Counted from the first letter of the stretch, positions 19,037 to 27,404 are shown. The stretch: 64,000 nucleotides of DNA from an uncultured Actinomycetes bacterium (GCA_903852755.1 CAINRS010000162.1:1-64000), one strand, 5' to 3'. Translations and numbers: made by a program. The notes: generated from the letters alone by a model not told the origin.

Positions 19037-19237
19037 ATGGCGATGGTTGAGCAGACGACGGAGCGCTCGACGGAGCAGACGGTCGACGCAGCGGATCGGT
19101 CCGCACGACGCCGGGTCGGCCGGCCGCTCGCGCTGGGCGGGCTGATCGGTGCGGTGGCGCTGACCAGCTCTGCGTGCACGCTGAGCGACATCTCGACGAT
19201 CCTGTCGATCCTGCGCCTGCTCGGCATCATCGCCTGA
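19037..19237 (+). CDS. Small exported or membrane-anchored protein, unknown function
   Basis: 66 residues starting at ATG with GGAGGG seven bases upstream, 14 bases after ppsA. A polar, Thr/Glu-rich first 30 residues precede PLALGGLIGAVALTSSAC (a signal-like hydrophobic stretch ending near a Cys) and a short hydrophobic tail of about 19 residues rich in Ile/Leu/Ser. It could be a lipoprotein (the SSAC box is imperfect) or an amphipathic membrane peptide. A TACCGT box at 18980-18985, inside the end of ppsA, could give it its own transcript. I do not recognise a family. Confidence 0.6.
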   Translation: MAMVEQTTERSTEQTVDAADRSARRRVGRPLALGGLIGAVALTSSACTLSDISTILSILRLLGIIA

Positions 19238-19335
19238 TCACCCCGGCGCCACCCACCGGTGGTGTCGGCACGGTGGTGACGGTCCGGTGCTGTCGGTCCG
19301 GTGGTTGGGTCGGTCGGGCTGCGCAGCCGGTTCGT

Positions 19336-21033
19336 TCAGTCGGTCGAGCGGAGGATGCGGCCGGCGAGTTCGCCGGTGTGTTCGCCGCGCTCCATGAACG
19401 GCACACCGTTCACGAGCGTGTGCTCGATGCCGGTGGCGCCCTGGACGAACCGCGGCGCGCCGCCGGGGAAGTCGCGCACGATGCCCGGGACCGGCAGCGC
19501 CAGGGCGTCGAGGTCGATGACGTTGACGTCGGCGAACGCCCCGGGTCGCAGCTCGCCGCGGTCGCGGTACCCGATGAATCCGGCCGTGTCGGAGGTGAGC
19601 CGCCGGACGCCCTCCTCGATGGTGAGCAGTTCGCGGTCGCGCACCCAGTGCGACAGGAACCACGTCGGTTGGCTGGCATCCATGATCTGGGTGGCGTGGG
19701 CGCCGGCGTCGGCCAGGCCGATGATCGTGACGGGTGAGCTGATGAGCTCGGCGATGGCGTCCTCGTCGGTGTTCATCACCGGCCAGTTCACGACGGTTCC
19801 GCCCTCGGACCGGTCGAGTTCGTCGAGGAGCAGCTCCAGCGGGTGCACCCCGGCCGCGGCGGCCTGCTCGGCGAGTGAGTCGCCGGGACCGTAGGCGTAG
19901 GAGGCCGGTCGGTCGGCGGCCATCGGGTACATCCGGTCGAACGATCCGGTCGGCTGCCGTCGGGCCTCGTCGACGAGTTCGGCCCGGTGGTGGGGGTCGC
20001 GGATCCACGCCAGCTGCTCCTCGGCCGGTCGGCCGGCCACGGGAGCGAAGGCGGCCAGTCCGTCGAGCAGGGTGTTCCCGCCCAGGGCGAAGAGGACCCC
20101 GACGCTGCGCGGCGTGATCTGCGGTCGCAGCCGGGCGCCCCGCTGGTTGGCCTCGGCGGCGAGGTTGCAGACCCGTCGGTAGTGATCCCCGAGCGAGGCG
20201 ATCTGCTGCAGGTTGAAGCTGAACGGCCGGCCCGTCCGGATCGACAGCTCGGCCATCCACCCGACCTCGTCGTCGACCCGGTCGCCCGGTTCGTGCTCGA
20301 AGTTGTACCGGGGTGCGCTTTCGAACACGCCGCGGCCGGCTGCCGCCAGCGCCCTGCCGACGTGGGCGAACTCGTCGGGTTCGCTCCACGTGCCCGGGAC
20401 GTTCCGGCCGTCGGGCACCCGGTGGAAGAGGCTGCGCGAGATCGAGTAGCCGAGCGCTCCGGCGTCCATCGCCGCGGCCACGATCGCCTCCATCTCGTCG
20501 AGCTGCTGCGGACTGGGGGCGAAGTCCCGCTCGCACGCGGCGTCGCCGGCGACGTAGAGCCGCACGGCGACGTCACCGACGTAGGCACCGGCGTTGAGGC
20601 CGCGGGGGAGGCGGTCCAGGGCGGCCAGGTACCCGTCGACGTCCTCCCAGTCCCAGGGCAGGCCCTCGAGGATGCACGCCGCCGGGATGTCCTCGACGGA
20701 CTCCATGGCGGTGGCGAGCAGCTCCGCCTGACCCGGCCGGACCGGGGCGAAGGTCATGCCGCAGTTGCCCATGACCACCGAGGTCACGCCGTGCCAGCAC
20801 GACGACGACATGGTCGGGTCCCAGCCGATCTGGGCGTCGAGGTGCGAGTGCAGGTCGACGAATCCGGGGGTGACGAGCAGACCGTCGGCGTCGATGGTCC
20901 GCCGGGCCCGGTCACCACCGAGGTCGCCGACGGCGACCACCCGGTCGCCGTCGATCGCCACGTCGGCCCGGACCGCGGGTGCCCCGGTTCCGTCGACGAT
21001 CGTTCCGCCCGTGATGAGGATGTCGTGGCTCAC
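19336..21033 (-). CDS. N-acyl-D-amino-acid deacylase / D-aminoacylase-like amidohydrolase
   Basis: 565-residue amidohydrolase-superfamily enzyme. The N-terminal beta-sandwich strand ILITGGTIVDGTG leads to the metal-binding TPGFVDLHSHLDAQ. It then has VVMGNCGMTFAPVRPG (bridging Cys of D-aminoacylases), HEPGD-like FEHEPGD, and IIGLADAGAHATQIMD with the catalytic Asp/His, and closes with the ADVNVIDLDAL sandwich strand. This arrangement matches COG3653 (D-aminoacylase and related dihydroorotase-like hydrolases). The exact amide substrate is unknown. ATG start with a leader of about 60 bases from TAGCGT, which overlaps the -10 of the divergent transcript. Confidence 0.88.
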   Translation of the reverse strand: MSHDILITGGTIVDGTGAPAVRADVAIDGDRVVAVGDLGGDRARRTIDADGLLVTPGFVDLHSHLDAQIGWDPTMSSSCWHGVTSVVMGNCGMTFAPVRPGQAELLATAMESVEDIPAACILEGLPWDWEDVDGYLAALDRLPRGLNAGAYVGDVAVRLYVAGDAACERDFAPSPQQLDEMEAIVAAAMDAGALGYSISRSLFHRVPDGRNVPGTWSEPDEFAHVGRALAAAGRGVFESAPRYNFEHEPGDRVDDEVGWMAELSIRTGRPFSFNLQQIASLGDHYRRVCNLAAEANQRGARLRPQITPRSVGVLFALGGNTLLDGLAAFAPVAGRPAEEQLAWIRDPHHRAELVDEARRQPTGSFDRMYPMAADRPASYAYGPGDSLAEQAAAAGVHPLELLLDELDRSEGGTVVNWPVMNTDEDAIAELISSPVTIIGLADAGAHATQIMDASQPTWFLSHWVRDRELLTIEEGVRRLTSDTAGFIGYRDRGELRPGAFADVNVIDLDALALPVPGIVRDFPGGAPRFVQGATGIEHTLVNGVPFMERGEHTGELAGRILRSTD

Positions 21034-21102
21034 GGTGGGACCCCCGTGGTCAGCGTCGGGGAGGCGGTGGAATCCGCCTCGTGACGTCGGTCTCGGAGCG
21101 GA

Positions 21103-21112
21103 ACGCTAGTCT
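21103..21112. promoter_or_regulatory. Overlapping divergent -10 boxes
   Basis: ACGCTAGTCT reads TAGTCT rightward (21107-21112, toward the polysaccharide genes) and TAGCGT leftward (21103-21108, toward the deacylase). The two hexamers share the central TA, so only one polymerase could open DNA there at a time. Confidence 0.5.
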
Positions 21113-21119
21113 CCTCGGG

Positions 21120-21179
21120 GTGTCCCCGGTCGGGCCGGATCAGGCTCGGCCTGACCCGACGACCGAGGCGAGGTGCTGA
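21120..21179 (+). CDS. Possible 19-codon leaderless upstream ORF
   Basis: GTG at 21120 lies seven bases after TAGTCT (21107-21112), the same spacing as the leaderless genes in this window, and opens a 19-codon frame rich in Pro, Arg, Asp and Thr that ends with TGA at 21177-21179. The WecG-like gene begins 24 bases later in the same frame. It could be a leader peptide affecting the exopolysaccharide operon, or the annotated gene could simply have a 90-base untranslated leader. No homology is claimed. Confidence 0.35.
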   Translation: MSPVGPDQARPDPTTEARC

Positions 21180-21203
21180 GCGAGTGGCGACCACACGCGG
21201 GCG

Positions 21204-22058
21204 GTGCCTGCAGGACTCAGGTACTGCGAGGTGAGCAACCGGTCCCCTGACGGAACCCTCGAGCCGTCGGTGCCGTGGGTTCGCAACTGCGGGGTCAGGG
21301 TCCTCGCGGTCGACCCGGAGGTGGCGGTGGCCCTCGTGCTCGGAGCAGCGGCCCGTGCCGATGCCGATCCGTTGGTGCGACCCGGGGTCGGTGCCCATCT
21401 CTGCAACGCATGGACGCTCGCGTGTGCCAGGTCGGACCAGGCCTACGCCGAGGTGCTCGGTCGGGGGGACCTGCCGTTCCCCGATGGCACGCCCCTGGTC
21501 TGGTTCGCCCGCCTCGCCGGCGCGGGGTCGCGCCGCCGGGTGTACGGGCCGGATCTGGTGCTCGACGTCGTCGACGCCGGCCGATCGAGTGCGGTTCGGC
21601 ACTACCTGGTGGGCGGATCGCCCGAGACGCTCGAGTCGTTCGCTGCCGCGCTCGAGGCGCGAGGCCCCGACGTACGGATCGTCGGGACGGAGTCGCCCCC
21701 GTTCCGTCCCGTCGATGATGACGAGGTTGCCGCAATGGCGGGTCGGATCGTGGCCTCGGGCGCCACGATCGTCTGGATCGGACTCGGTACACCCCAGCAG
21801 GACGTGCTCGTGGACCGGCTCCGTCCGCTGGTCCCCTCGGTGCTCGTGCCGGTGGGCGCCGCATTCGACTTCATCGCGGGTGTCAAACCGCAGGCCCCGG
21901 CCTGGGTGCAGCGAGCGGGGCTGGAGTGGGCGTTCCGACTCGCCACCGAACCCGGTCGGTTGTGGCGCCGCTACGTCATCGGCATCCCCAGCTACCTCTG
22001 GGGCACTGCGCTCGACCTCGTCCGGGCCAGGGGTCGACCCGCCCTGCACGACGCCTGA
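21204..22058 (+). CDS. WecG/TagA/CpsF family glycosyltransferase
   Basis: 284 residues, GT26-type enzyme. Family blocks: an N-terminal VRNCGVRVLAVDP, HLCNAWTLACARSD (the usual 'Nah...' region), LPFPDGTPLVWFAR, RVYGPDLVLD, IVWIGLGTPQQD and VPVGAAFDFIAGVKPQAP. Members transfer a HexNAc or ManNAcA to an undecaprenyl-linked sugar at the inner membrane face during capsule, ECA or teichoic linkage synthesis. It opens the exopolysaccharide locus. Start uncertain: GTG 21204 or GTG 21231; homology begins near residue 20, so either is possible. Confidence 0.88.
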   Translation: MPAGLRYCEVSNRSPDGTLEPSVPWVRNCGVRVLAVDPEVAVALVLGAAARADADPLVRPGVGAHLCNAWTLACARSDQAYAEVLGRGDLPFPDGTPLVWFARLAGAGSRRRVYGPDLVLDVVDAGRSSAVRHYLVGGSPETLESFAAALEARGPDVRIVGTESPPFRPVDDDEVAAMAGRIVASGATIVWIGLGTPQQDVLVDRLRPLVPSVLVPVGAAFDFIAGVKPQAPAWVQRAGLEWAFRLATEPGRLWRRYVIGIPSYLWGTALDLVRARGRPALHDA

Positions 22059-22239
22059 CCGGACGGAGGGACCGTCCCACCGATCGACCCACCTCGCCCG
22101 GTCGTGGGCGGACCGGAGCGTGTCGCGGGGAGCACGGCAGGGGGTCCTGTCGCTCCCGGTGAAAGCGGGGGCGGGTGCTTCGGATTGCTAGTGTCGGGGG
22201 ACGTTGGCCGGGTCCGGGTCACAGGGAGGAAGCGTCGAC

Positions 22240-23211
22240 GTGTCTGTGGTCGTGGTGACGGGGGCTGCCGGGATGGTTGGCTCCCACGTCGTCGAACTCC
22301 TCGTGGCCAGGGGCGACCACGTGGTCGCCGTCGACGACCTCTCCACCGGTGACCTCGGCAACCTCTCCGGCGTGGTCGGCTCCGGACAGGTCGACATCGT
22401 CGAGAGTTGTGCAGGTGACCTGACCGAACTCCCCGCGGGGACTCGGGCGGTGCTGCACCTGGGTTCCCCAGCGTCCCCCCGTCACTTCAGGGACCTCCCG
22501 GTGGAGGTCCTCAGGGCGGGGAGCACGGTGACCCTCAACCTGCTCGCTCTGGCTGAGCGCGCCGGAGCCACCTTCTTGTTCGCGTCGAGCAGCGAGGTCT
22601 ACGGCGAACCTGAGGTGCACCCGCAGCATGAGGACTACCGGGGCAGCGTGAGCACGCTCGGCGAGCGGGCGTGTTACGACGAGGCGAAGCGCTTCTCCGA
22701 GGCCGCGATCGACACCTACAGGCTCCGGCGGGGGCTCGACACCCGCATCGTGAGGATCTTCAACACCTACGGACCCAGGATGCGGCTCGACGACGGTCGC
22801 ATCGTCGTGACGTTCGTGCAACAGGCCCTCGCGGGTTCGCCGCTCACGATCCACGGTGATGGTTCGCAGACACGCAGCCTGTGCTACGTGGACGACCTCG
22901 CCTCCGGCATCCTTGCACTGCTGGACTCTGCAGTCGATGTGCCCGTCAATCTGGGTTCGACCGACGAGTACTCGGTGCTCGAGATTGCCGGACACGTCCT
23001 CCGGTTGACCGGGAGCGACTCGGAGCTGGTGTTCGTCGATCGCCCGGAGAACGATCCGAGCCGCCGGCGGCCCGATCTCGCCAGGGCGAGCGAACTGCTC
23101 GGTTGGCAGCCGTCGACGAGCCTCGACGACGGGCTCCGTCGCACGGTGGAGTGGATCGCCGAGCGAACCGCATCCTCTGGTGTGGGTGCGCTCGGGCGGA
23201 GCACGCAGTGA
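22240..23211 (+). CDS. NAD-dependent nucleotide-sugar decarboxylase/epimerase (UXS-like)
   Basis: 323-residue short-chain dehydrogenase/reductase of the extended type. Rossmann loop [17 protein letters not shown] (catalytic Ser region), YDEAKRFSE (Tyr-x3-Lys), [10 protein letters not shown] and the sugar-binding [15 protein letters not shown]. The HLGSPASP and NTYGPRM blocks are those of UDP-glucuronate decarboxylase, which makes UDP-xylose; related 4,6-dehydratase/epimerase activities are not excluded. The chosen GTG has GGGAGGA ten bases upstream; a short leader runs from TAGTGT (22189-22194). Its stop overlaps the next start by four bases. Confidence 0.85.
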   Translation: MSVVVVTGAAGMVGSHVVELLVARGDHVVAVDDLSTGDLGNLSGVVGSGQVDIVESCAGDLTELPAGTRAVLHLGSPASPRHFRDLPVEVLRAGSTVTLNLLALAERAGATFLFASSSEVYGEPEVHPQHEDYRGSVSTLGERACYDEAKRFSEAAIDTYRLRRGLDTRIVRIFNTYGPRMRLDDGRIVVTFVQQALAGSPLTIHGDGSQTRSLCYVDDLASGILALLDSAVDVPVNLGSTDEYSVLEIAGHVLRLTGSDSELVFVDRPENDPSRRRPDLARASELLGWQPSTSLDDGLRRTVEWIAERTASSGVGALGRSTQ

Positions 23212-24158
23212 CGTTCGTGGTCGGTCTGGATGATCCGGTGTTCGTGGCCGGGCATCGTGGTCTGGTCGGGTCGGCGATCGTTCGTCGCCTGGAGGCGGAG
23301 GGTCACCGGAATGTGTTGACCGCTACCCGATCGGAACTGGATCTGCGCGACCAGGGTGCGGTGGCGGGCTGGCTGTCAGCCAATCAGCCGAGGGCCGTGT
23401 ACCTCGTGGCGGGGACGGTCGGGGGGATCCTGGCGAACAGCACCCGTCCAGCGGAGTTCCTGTACGACAACCTGATGATCCACGCCAACGTGATCGAGGC
23501 GGCTCGTCACGCCGGGGTGGAGCGGTTGTTGTACCTGGGTAGTTCCTGCATCTACCCACGGTTGGCCGACCAGCCGATCGTCGAGTCGGCACTGTTGACC
23601 GGGGCGCTGGAGCCGACCAACGAGGCGTACGCCGTCGCCAAGATCGCCGGGATCAAGATGTGCGATGCCTACCGGAGTCAGTACGGATGCCGGTTCATCT
23701 CGGCGATGCCGACCAACCTCTACGGACCCAACGACAACTTCGACCTCCGGTCCAGCCACGTGCTGCCGGCGTTGATCCGAAAGTTCGACGATGCCCGACG
23801 TTCGGGTGAGGGCGCGGTGACGGTGTGGGGGACGGGGACTCCCCGACGTGAGTTCCTGCACGTCGACGACCTGGCTTCGGCGTGCGTGTTCCTCATGGAG
23901 CACTACGACCAGCCGGGCCAGATCAACATCGGTTACGGCGAGGACGTGGCGATCTCAGATCTCGCTGGCATGGTCCGCGACGTCGTCCACCCGACGGCCG
24001 AGATCGTGTACGACTCCACCAAACCCGACGGCACACCGCGTAAGCTCCTGGATTCGACGAGGCTGCAGGAGCTCGGGTGGCGACCGTCGATCGGTCTGGA
24101 GCAGGGTGTGGCGAGCACGTACGAGTGGTACCTGCAACACGCAGGCGAGTTGAGGTGA
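23208..24158 (+). CDS. fcl: GDP-L-fucose synthase
   Basis: 316 residues. The N-terminal NADP loop [11 protein letters not shown] is the GDP-fucose synthase form. Active-site block [15 protein letters not shown] gives Ser and Cys, and [17 protein letters not shown] gives Tyr-x3-Lys. [12 protein letters not shown] and [10 protein letters not shown] complete the family pattern. It epimerises and reduces GDP-4-keto-6-deoxymannose to GDP-fucose. The partner GDP-mannose 4,6-dehydratase (gmd) is not in this window, so its substrate must come from elsewhere in the genome. Translationally coupled to the UXS-like gene (GTGA overlap). Confidence 0.93.
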   Translation: MTFVVGLDDPVFVAGHRGLVGSAIVRRLEAEGHRNVLTATRSELDLRDQGAVAGWLSANQPRAVYLVAGTVGGILANSTRPAEFLYDNLMIHANVIEAARHAGVERLLYLGSSCIYPRLADQPIVESALLTGALEPTNEAYAVAKIAGIKMCDAYRSQYGCRFISAMPTNLYGPNDNFDLRSSHVLPALIRKFDDARRSGEGAVTVWGTGTPRREFLHVDDLASACVFLMEHYDQPGQINIGYGEDVAISDLAGMVRDVVHPTAEIVYDSTKPDGTPRKLLDSTRLQELGWRPSIGLEQGVASTYEWYLQHAGELR

Positions 24159-24162
24159 GGGA

Positions 24163-24861
24163 GTGTCGGTGCAGGCGACGACCGGTGAACTGAGCTTCGG
24201 AGCGTCGCCCGATTCGGCCGGGCCTGCCATCGACGTCGGCACGGGCACCTCGGACTGGGTGCGGTCCGGCGCCAAGCGCGCCCTCGACCTCACACTGGCT
24301 CTGCCCCTCGCCATCCTCACCGTGCCGATCCTGCTCGTGCTGCTGGTGGTGTCCGCTGTCGTCTTCCGTTCGAACCCGCTCTTCATCCAGGAGCGAATCG
24401 GCCTGCGGGGATCCCGGTTCAGCTTCGTGAAGCTGCGGAGCATGCCGGCATCGGTTCCGGCCGACATCGACAAGTACGCGCTCGGCGACCACTCCGGGTC
24501 GCTGGGTCGGTTCAGTCGGTTCGTCCGCACGACCCACCTCGACGAGCTCCCGCAGCTGTGGCAGGTGGTCTCCGGCCAGATGTCGCTCGTCGGGCCACGC
24601 CCCGAGCTCCCTGCGATCGCCGAGCGATTCGACCCGGACTTCGTGGAACGCCGGGTGCGGGTCCGACCGGGGGTCACCGGTCTCTGGCAGATCAGCGAGT
24701 CGTCGAACGGCCTGATCGGCGAGTCGCCGGTGTACGACGACCTCTACGTCTCGTCGGGGACGTTCCGCACCGACCTCTGGGTGATGGGCCGGACGGTCGC
24801 CGGATTCCTCGGGGCGCCGGCAGCGACGGAATTCGACTGCCGGCGGGTCGTTCGGGGCTGA
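24163..24861 (+). CDS. Undecaprenyl-phosphate sugar phosphotransferase (monotopic PGT)
   Basis: 232 residues, the small catalytic-core type without the extra membrane domain of WbaP. A reentrant/membrane helix (residues about 43-66) is followed by FIQERIG, FSFVKLRSM, FVRTTHLDELPQLWQVV (catalytic Asp-Glu pair) and SLVGPRPELP, then RVRPGVTGLWQ. This is the bacterial sugar transferase family (PF02397) that starts repeat-unit assembly on undecaprenyl phosphate. Four bases separate it from fcl; a strong hairpin follows its stop. Confidence 0.92.
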   Translation: MSVQATTGELSFGASPDSAGPAIDVGTGTSDWVRSGAKRALDLTLALPLAILTVPILLVLLVVSAVVFRSNPLFIQERIGLRGSRFSFVKLRSMPASVPADIDKYALGDHSGSLGRFSRFVRTTHLDELPQLWQVVSGQMSLVGPRPELPAIAERFDPDFVERRVRVRPGVTGLWQISESSNGLIGESPVYDDLYVSSGTFRTDLWVMGRTVAGFLGAPAATEFDCRRVVRG

Positions 24862-24867
24862 ACGATC

Positions 24868-24891
24868 AGGTCGGAGGTGTCGCTCCGACCT
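24868..24891. terminator. Bidirectional hairpin between convergent genes
   Basis: AGGTCGGAG, six-base loop GTGTCG, CTCCGACCT: a perfect nine-pair stem in the 47 bases between the converging sugar transferase and BY-kinase genes. There is no U-run on either strand, as is common in high-G+C actinobacteria, so it may act as an I-shaped terminator or transcript end stabiliser for both. Confidence 0.7.
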
Positions 24892-24908
24892 ACCGGGAGG
24901 ACGCTTCC

Positions 24909-26537
24909 TCAGCGCCGTGATCGCCTCGGCCGGGCCGAATCGGTGGACCCGTACCCGTAGCCGTAGCCGTAGCCGTAGGTCTCGTCGGATCGATCGACCC
25001 CGTTCAGGACGAAGCCTGCGACCGGGGTATCGGTCTCGCGGATGCGATCGACCACGTCGGCGACGTGGTCGATCACCGCTTCTCCCGACCGGACGACGAC
25101 CAGGGCTCCGTCCACGTTCCGAGCCAGGTCGATCGTGTCGCCGACCGGTCCCACGGGTGCCGAATCGAGGAGCACGAGCTCGCAGCCGCCCTCCTCGAGC
25201 TCGTTGAGCACCTTCGCCATCTGTTCTGACCCGAGGAGCATCCCGGGGTCGAACGGAGGTGATCCGGCGGGAATGAACGTGACGGTGTGGTCGTCGATCC
25301 GGATGCTCCGGGCGACGTCTGCGAGTCGGGAAGTACCGTTCAGGACGTCGGTCAGGCCTGGACCGGTCTCGTCCACCCCGAAGTACGTGCCAGCTCGCGG
25401 GGCCCGCAGGTCGGCCGAGACCAACGCGACCCTCACGCCGCTCAGGGCGAGGGACACGGCGAGGTTGGCCGAGACGAGGGACTTGCCCTCGGAGGGCTTT
25501 GACGAGGTGATGACCAGGCTCAGCGCCTTGTTCCGCGTGACCTCGAGCCAGACAGCCGACCGGAGCCGCCGGAAGGCCTCCGCCTGGGCGGAACCGCTGG
25601 TGAGGATCGTGTCGGGATCGGTGGGGCCTTCGCTGGATCGCCCTCCACCACGGCGTCGCGCCGTGAGGTCCGGGACCACACCGAGCACCGGAGGCGCATC
25701 GGGGATCTGGCGCAGGTCGTCCTTGGTGCGCACCTTCCGGTCCAGCCGGTCGAGGAGGAAGACGACACCGACCGCCGCAACTGCGGTGAGCAGCCCTGCG
25801 AGTGCAGCGTCCCGGACCGGAGCCGGGGCGAAGGGGCCCTCGGGGACGGCCGCCGGGTTCACGATCGAGATCGCGTCGGCCCGGAGCGCCGCCTCGAGTT
25901 CGTACTCCCGGGCGCTGGCGTCGAACTCCCGGCTCTGCCGCTCCAGGTCGGCGCGCTGGGTGCGGAGCCGCTCTGCCTCGACCGAGTCCGGCGGCTCTGA
26001 GGAGAGTGCGAGATTCGCGAGGTCGGCCTGCTGGTCGAGCTCCGTGGCCTTGGCCCGGTAGTCGGTGGCCGTGGCGGCGAATCGGTCGGTGATCTCTCTT
26101 CCTCGGATCTCCACGTAGACCTCTGCGAGCCCGTTGGCCGCCGCAGCAGCAGCTTCGGCACTCGTCGCCGTCGCCGTGATGCGGATGAGGTCGCTGTCTT
26201 CGACCGCCGAGATGGTGATGTCGGTCACCTGCGCTGCTGTGGACTCCCCCACGCGTTCGTCGGCAGCAGCCCTGACACCGGGCGACGAGGCGACCTCCAC
26301 CTGGGTGGTGACCTCACGGAGTCCGGTGGCGGCCGAGGACTGCTCGCCGATCACCGACCCCGCTGTCGGGTCGACCACACGGACATCGGCGGTGGCGCGG
26401 AACTGATCCTCGCGCAGGCCCGAGAGGAAGTACGCGGCGACGGAAGCCAGTACGGCGGGTATGATGATCCAGGCCAGACGCCGTTGCAGGAGCCGCAACG
26501 AGCGACGGAGTTCGTTCGAATCGTCGTCGGCCTTCAC
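24909..26537 (-). CDS. Polysaccharide chain-length regulator fused to BY-kinase (Wzc/CapAB-like)
   Basis: 542 residues. Wzz-like part: membrane helix about 22-40, an external domain with coiled-coil-prone helices at 125-222, and a second helix at 244-263. Kinase part: Walker A SSKPSEGKS (345-353), Walker A' VSADLRAP (373-380), Walker B ELVLLDSAP (453-460). The C-terminus carries five tyrosines alternating with glycine (521, 523, 525, 527, 529) followed by a basic end, the expected autophosphorylation cluster. Such proteins cycle with a phosphatase to set polymer length and export. GTG 26537 is used since TAGGGT lies 26 bases upstream; the frame stays open beyond but runs into the divergent promoter. 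The Tyr tail is encoded by a hexanucleotide repeat. Confidence 0.9.
   Translation of the reverse strand: MKADDDSNELRRSLRLLQRRLAWIIIPAVLASVAAYFLSGLREDQFRATADVRVVDPTAGSVIGEQSSAATGLREVTTQVEVASSPGVRAAADERVGESTAAQVTDITISAVEDSDLIRITATATSAEAAAAAANGLAEVYVEIRGREITDRFAATATDYRAKATELDQQADLANLALSSEPPDSVEAERLRTQRADLERQSREFDASAREYELEAALRADAISIVNPAAVPEGPFAPAPVRDAALAGLLTAVAAVGVVFLLDRLDRKVRTKDDLRQIPDAPPVLGVVPDLTARRRGGGRSSEGPTDPDTILTSGSAQAEAFRRLRSAVWLEVTRNKALSLVITSSKPSEGKSLVSANLAVSLALSGVRVALVSADLRAPRAGTYFGVDETGPGLTDVLNGTSRLADVARSIRIDDHTVTFIPAGSPPFDPGMLLGSEQMAKVLNELEEGGCELVLLDSAPVGPVGDTIDLARNVDGALVVVRSGEAVIDHVADVVDRIRETDTPVAGFVLNGVDRSDETYGYGYGYGYGSTDSARPRRSRR
24951..24980 (-). repeat. Hexanucleotide repeat encoding the Tyr-Gly tail of the BY-kinase
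   Basis: Five tandem six-base units on the plus strand (gtaccc, three gtagcc, gtaggt), reading TAC GGN on the coding strand. Three adjacent units are identical, so the array can change length by slippage in steps of one Tyr-Gly pair without a frameshift. Confidence 0.9.
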
Positions 26538-26669
26538 ACCACTGACCCCGCGCGCACCGGTGAACCCTAGCGCACAGCGGACCAGTGGATGCAGCGGTGA
26601 CCCGGGCCCAGGACGATCCCGGTCGGCCGTGGGGCACCGGACTGCCCACGGGCACGGAATCCCGATTGC

Positions 26670-26698
26670 TTGGAGTTGGGAGAGGCTGCTGCTAGGGT
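26670..26698 (+). promoter_or_regulatory. Promoter of the LAxTG surface protein
   Basis: TTGGAG, 17-base spacer, TAGGGT: one of the few places here with both a -35-like and -10-like element at consensus spacing. Leader of about 60 bases. Confidence 0.6.
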
Positions 26699-26762
26699 GA
26701 TCGCCGGTTGACCCAGACCACCCCGCCGTCTGGCGGGACTCACCGAGCGAAGCGAGAGACGA

Positions 26763-27320
26763 ATGACGAAGTACTCCCCCTCCCGATCTGCGAAGAGCGC
26801 CGTGGCGTTGCTCTCCGCCCTGTTCGCCGTGGTGGTGCTCGCTGCGCCAGCCGGTGCACAAGCGACCTACCCCACCCCGACGGTGACTGCAGGTGGCCCG
26901 ACCCAGTCCGCTGGCGGGTCCTACTCCGTCCCCCTGACGGTGTCCGGGTGCAAGCCGGCGAGCACCGTGACGTTCACGTCCGGTTCCACCTCGCTGGGTT
27001 CGGCCACGACCGACAGTTCTGGTGGCGCCACCTCGACGGTGACGCTGCCGGCCGGGTCGACCGGGGCGGTCACGGTGTCGGCGACCTGTGTCGACAGCGC
27101 TGGCGTCTCGAAGACCTTCTCGACCACCGTGACCATTCCCGGTGGTGGTACCTCCGGTGGCGGCACCTCCGGCGGTGGCGCTTCCTCGGGTGCAGCCCTC
27201 GCTGTGACCGGTTCCGACACGTCGTCGGTTCTGGTCCGGGTGGGAGCCATCATCGCCGTGCTCGGCGTCGCCCTCGTGGTCGCCAGCCGGAGCCGTCGTT
27301 CCGAGCACACCACCGTCTGA
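26763..27320 (+). CDS. Cell-wall-anchored surface protein with LAxTG sorting signal
   Basis: 185 residues. A signal peptide (to about residue 33, AGAQA), then one Ig-like beta-sandwich with a Cys pair (SGCKP ... ATCVDS) of about 85 residues, a Gly/Ser/Thr linker with repeated GGGTS, and a C-terminal sorting signal: LAVTGSD, a hydrophobic helix and RSRRS. LAxTG is the motif read by class E sortases of high-G+C Gram-positives. No sortase gene is in the window. Promoter TTGGAG-17 bp-TAGGGT; ATG start about 60 bases downstream. It sits within the polysaccharide locus, divergent from the BY-kinase, and may be a surface scaffold for the polymer (inference). Confidence 0.85.
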   Translation: MTKYSPSRSAKSAVALLSALFAVVVLAAPAGAQATYPTPTVTAGGPTQSAGGSYSVPLTVSGCKPASTVTFTSGSTSLGSATTDSSGGATSTVTLPAGSTGAVTVSATCVDSAGVSKTFSTTVTIPGGGTSGGGTSGGGASSGAALAVTGSDTSSVLVRVGAIIAVLGVALVVASRSRRSEHTTV

Positions 27321-27323
27321 TCG

Positions 27324-27364
27324 GACCCAGACCGCTCGTCTCGCTGGGTCCGTCGAGCGGTCTG
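27324..27364 (+). promoter_or_regulatory. Two overlapping, mutually exclusive hairpins (terminator or attenuator-like)
   Basis: GACCCAG (27324-27330) can pair with CTGGGTC (27344-27350); alternatively CAGACCGCTCG (27328-27338) pairs with CGAGCGGTCTG (27354-27364), an 11-bp stem. The two stems share bases 27328-27330, so only one can form. They lie in the 84 bases between the LAxTG protein and the DUF4012 gene. Confidence 0.6.
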
Positions 27365-27404
27365 GACCGGTGCGCTGGGGTCAGCACCGGGTCGACCAGT
27401 TGAA

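Noticed and set aside
26538-27308. N-terminal extension of the BY-kinase frame
   Set aside because: It would run through the divergent LAxTG gene and both promoters and shows only repetitive Gly/Arg sequence.
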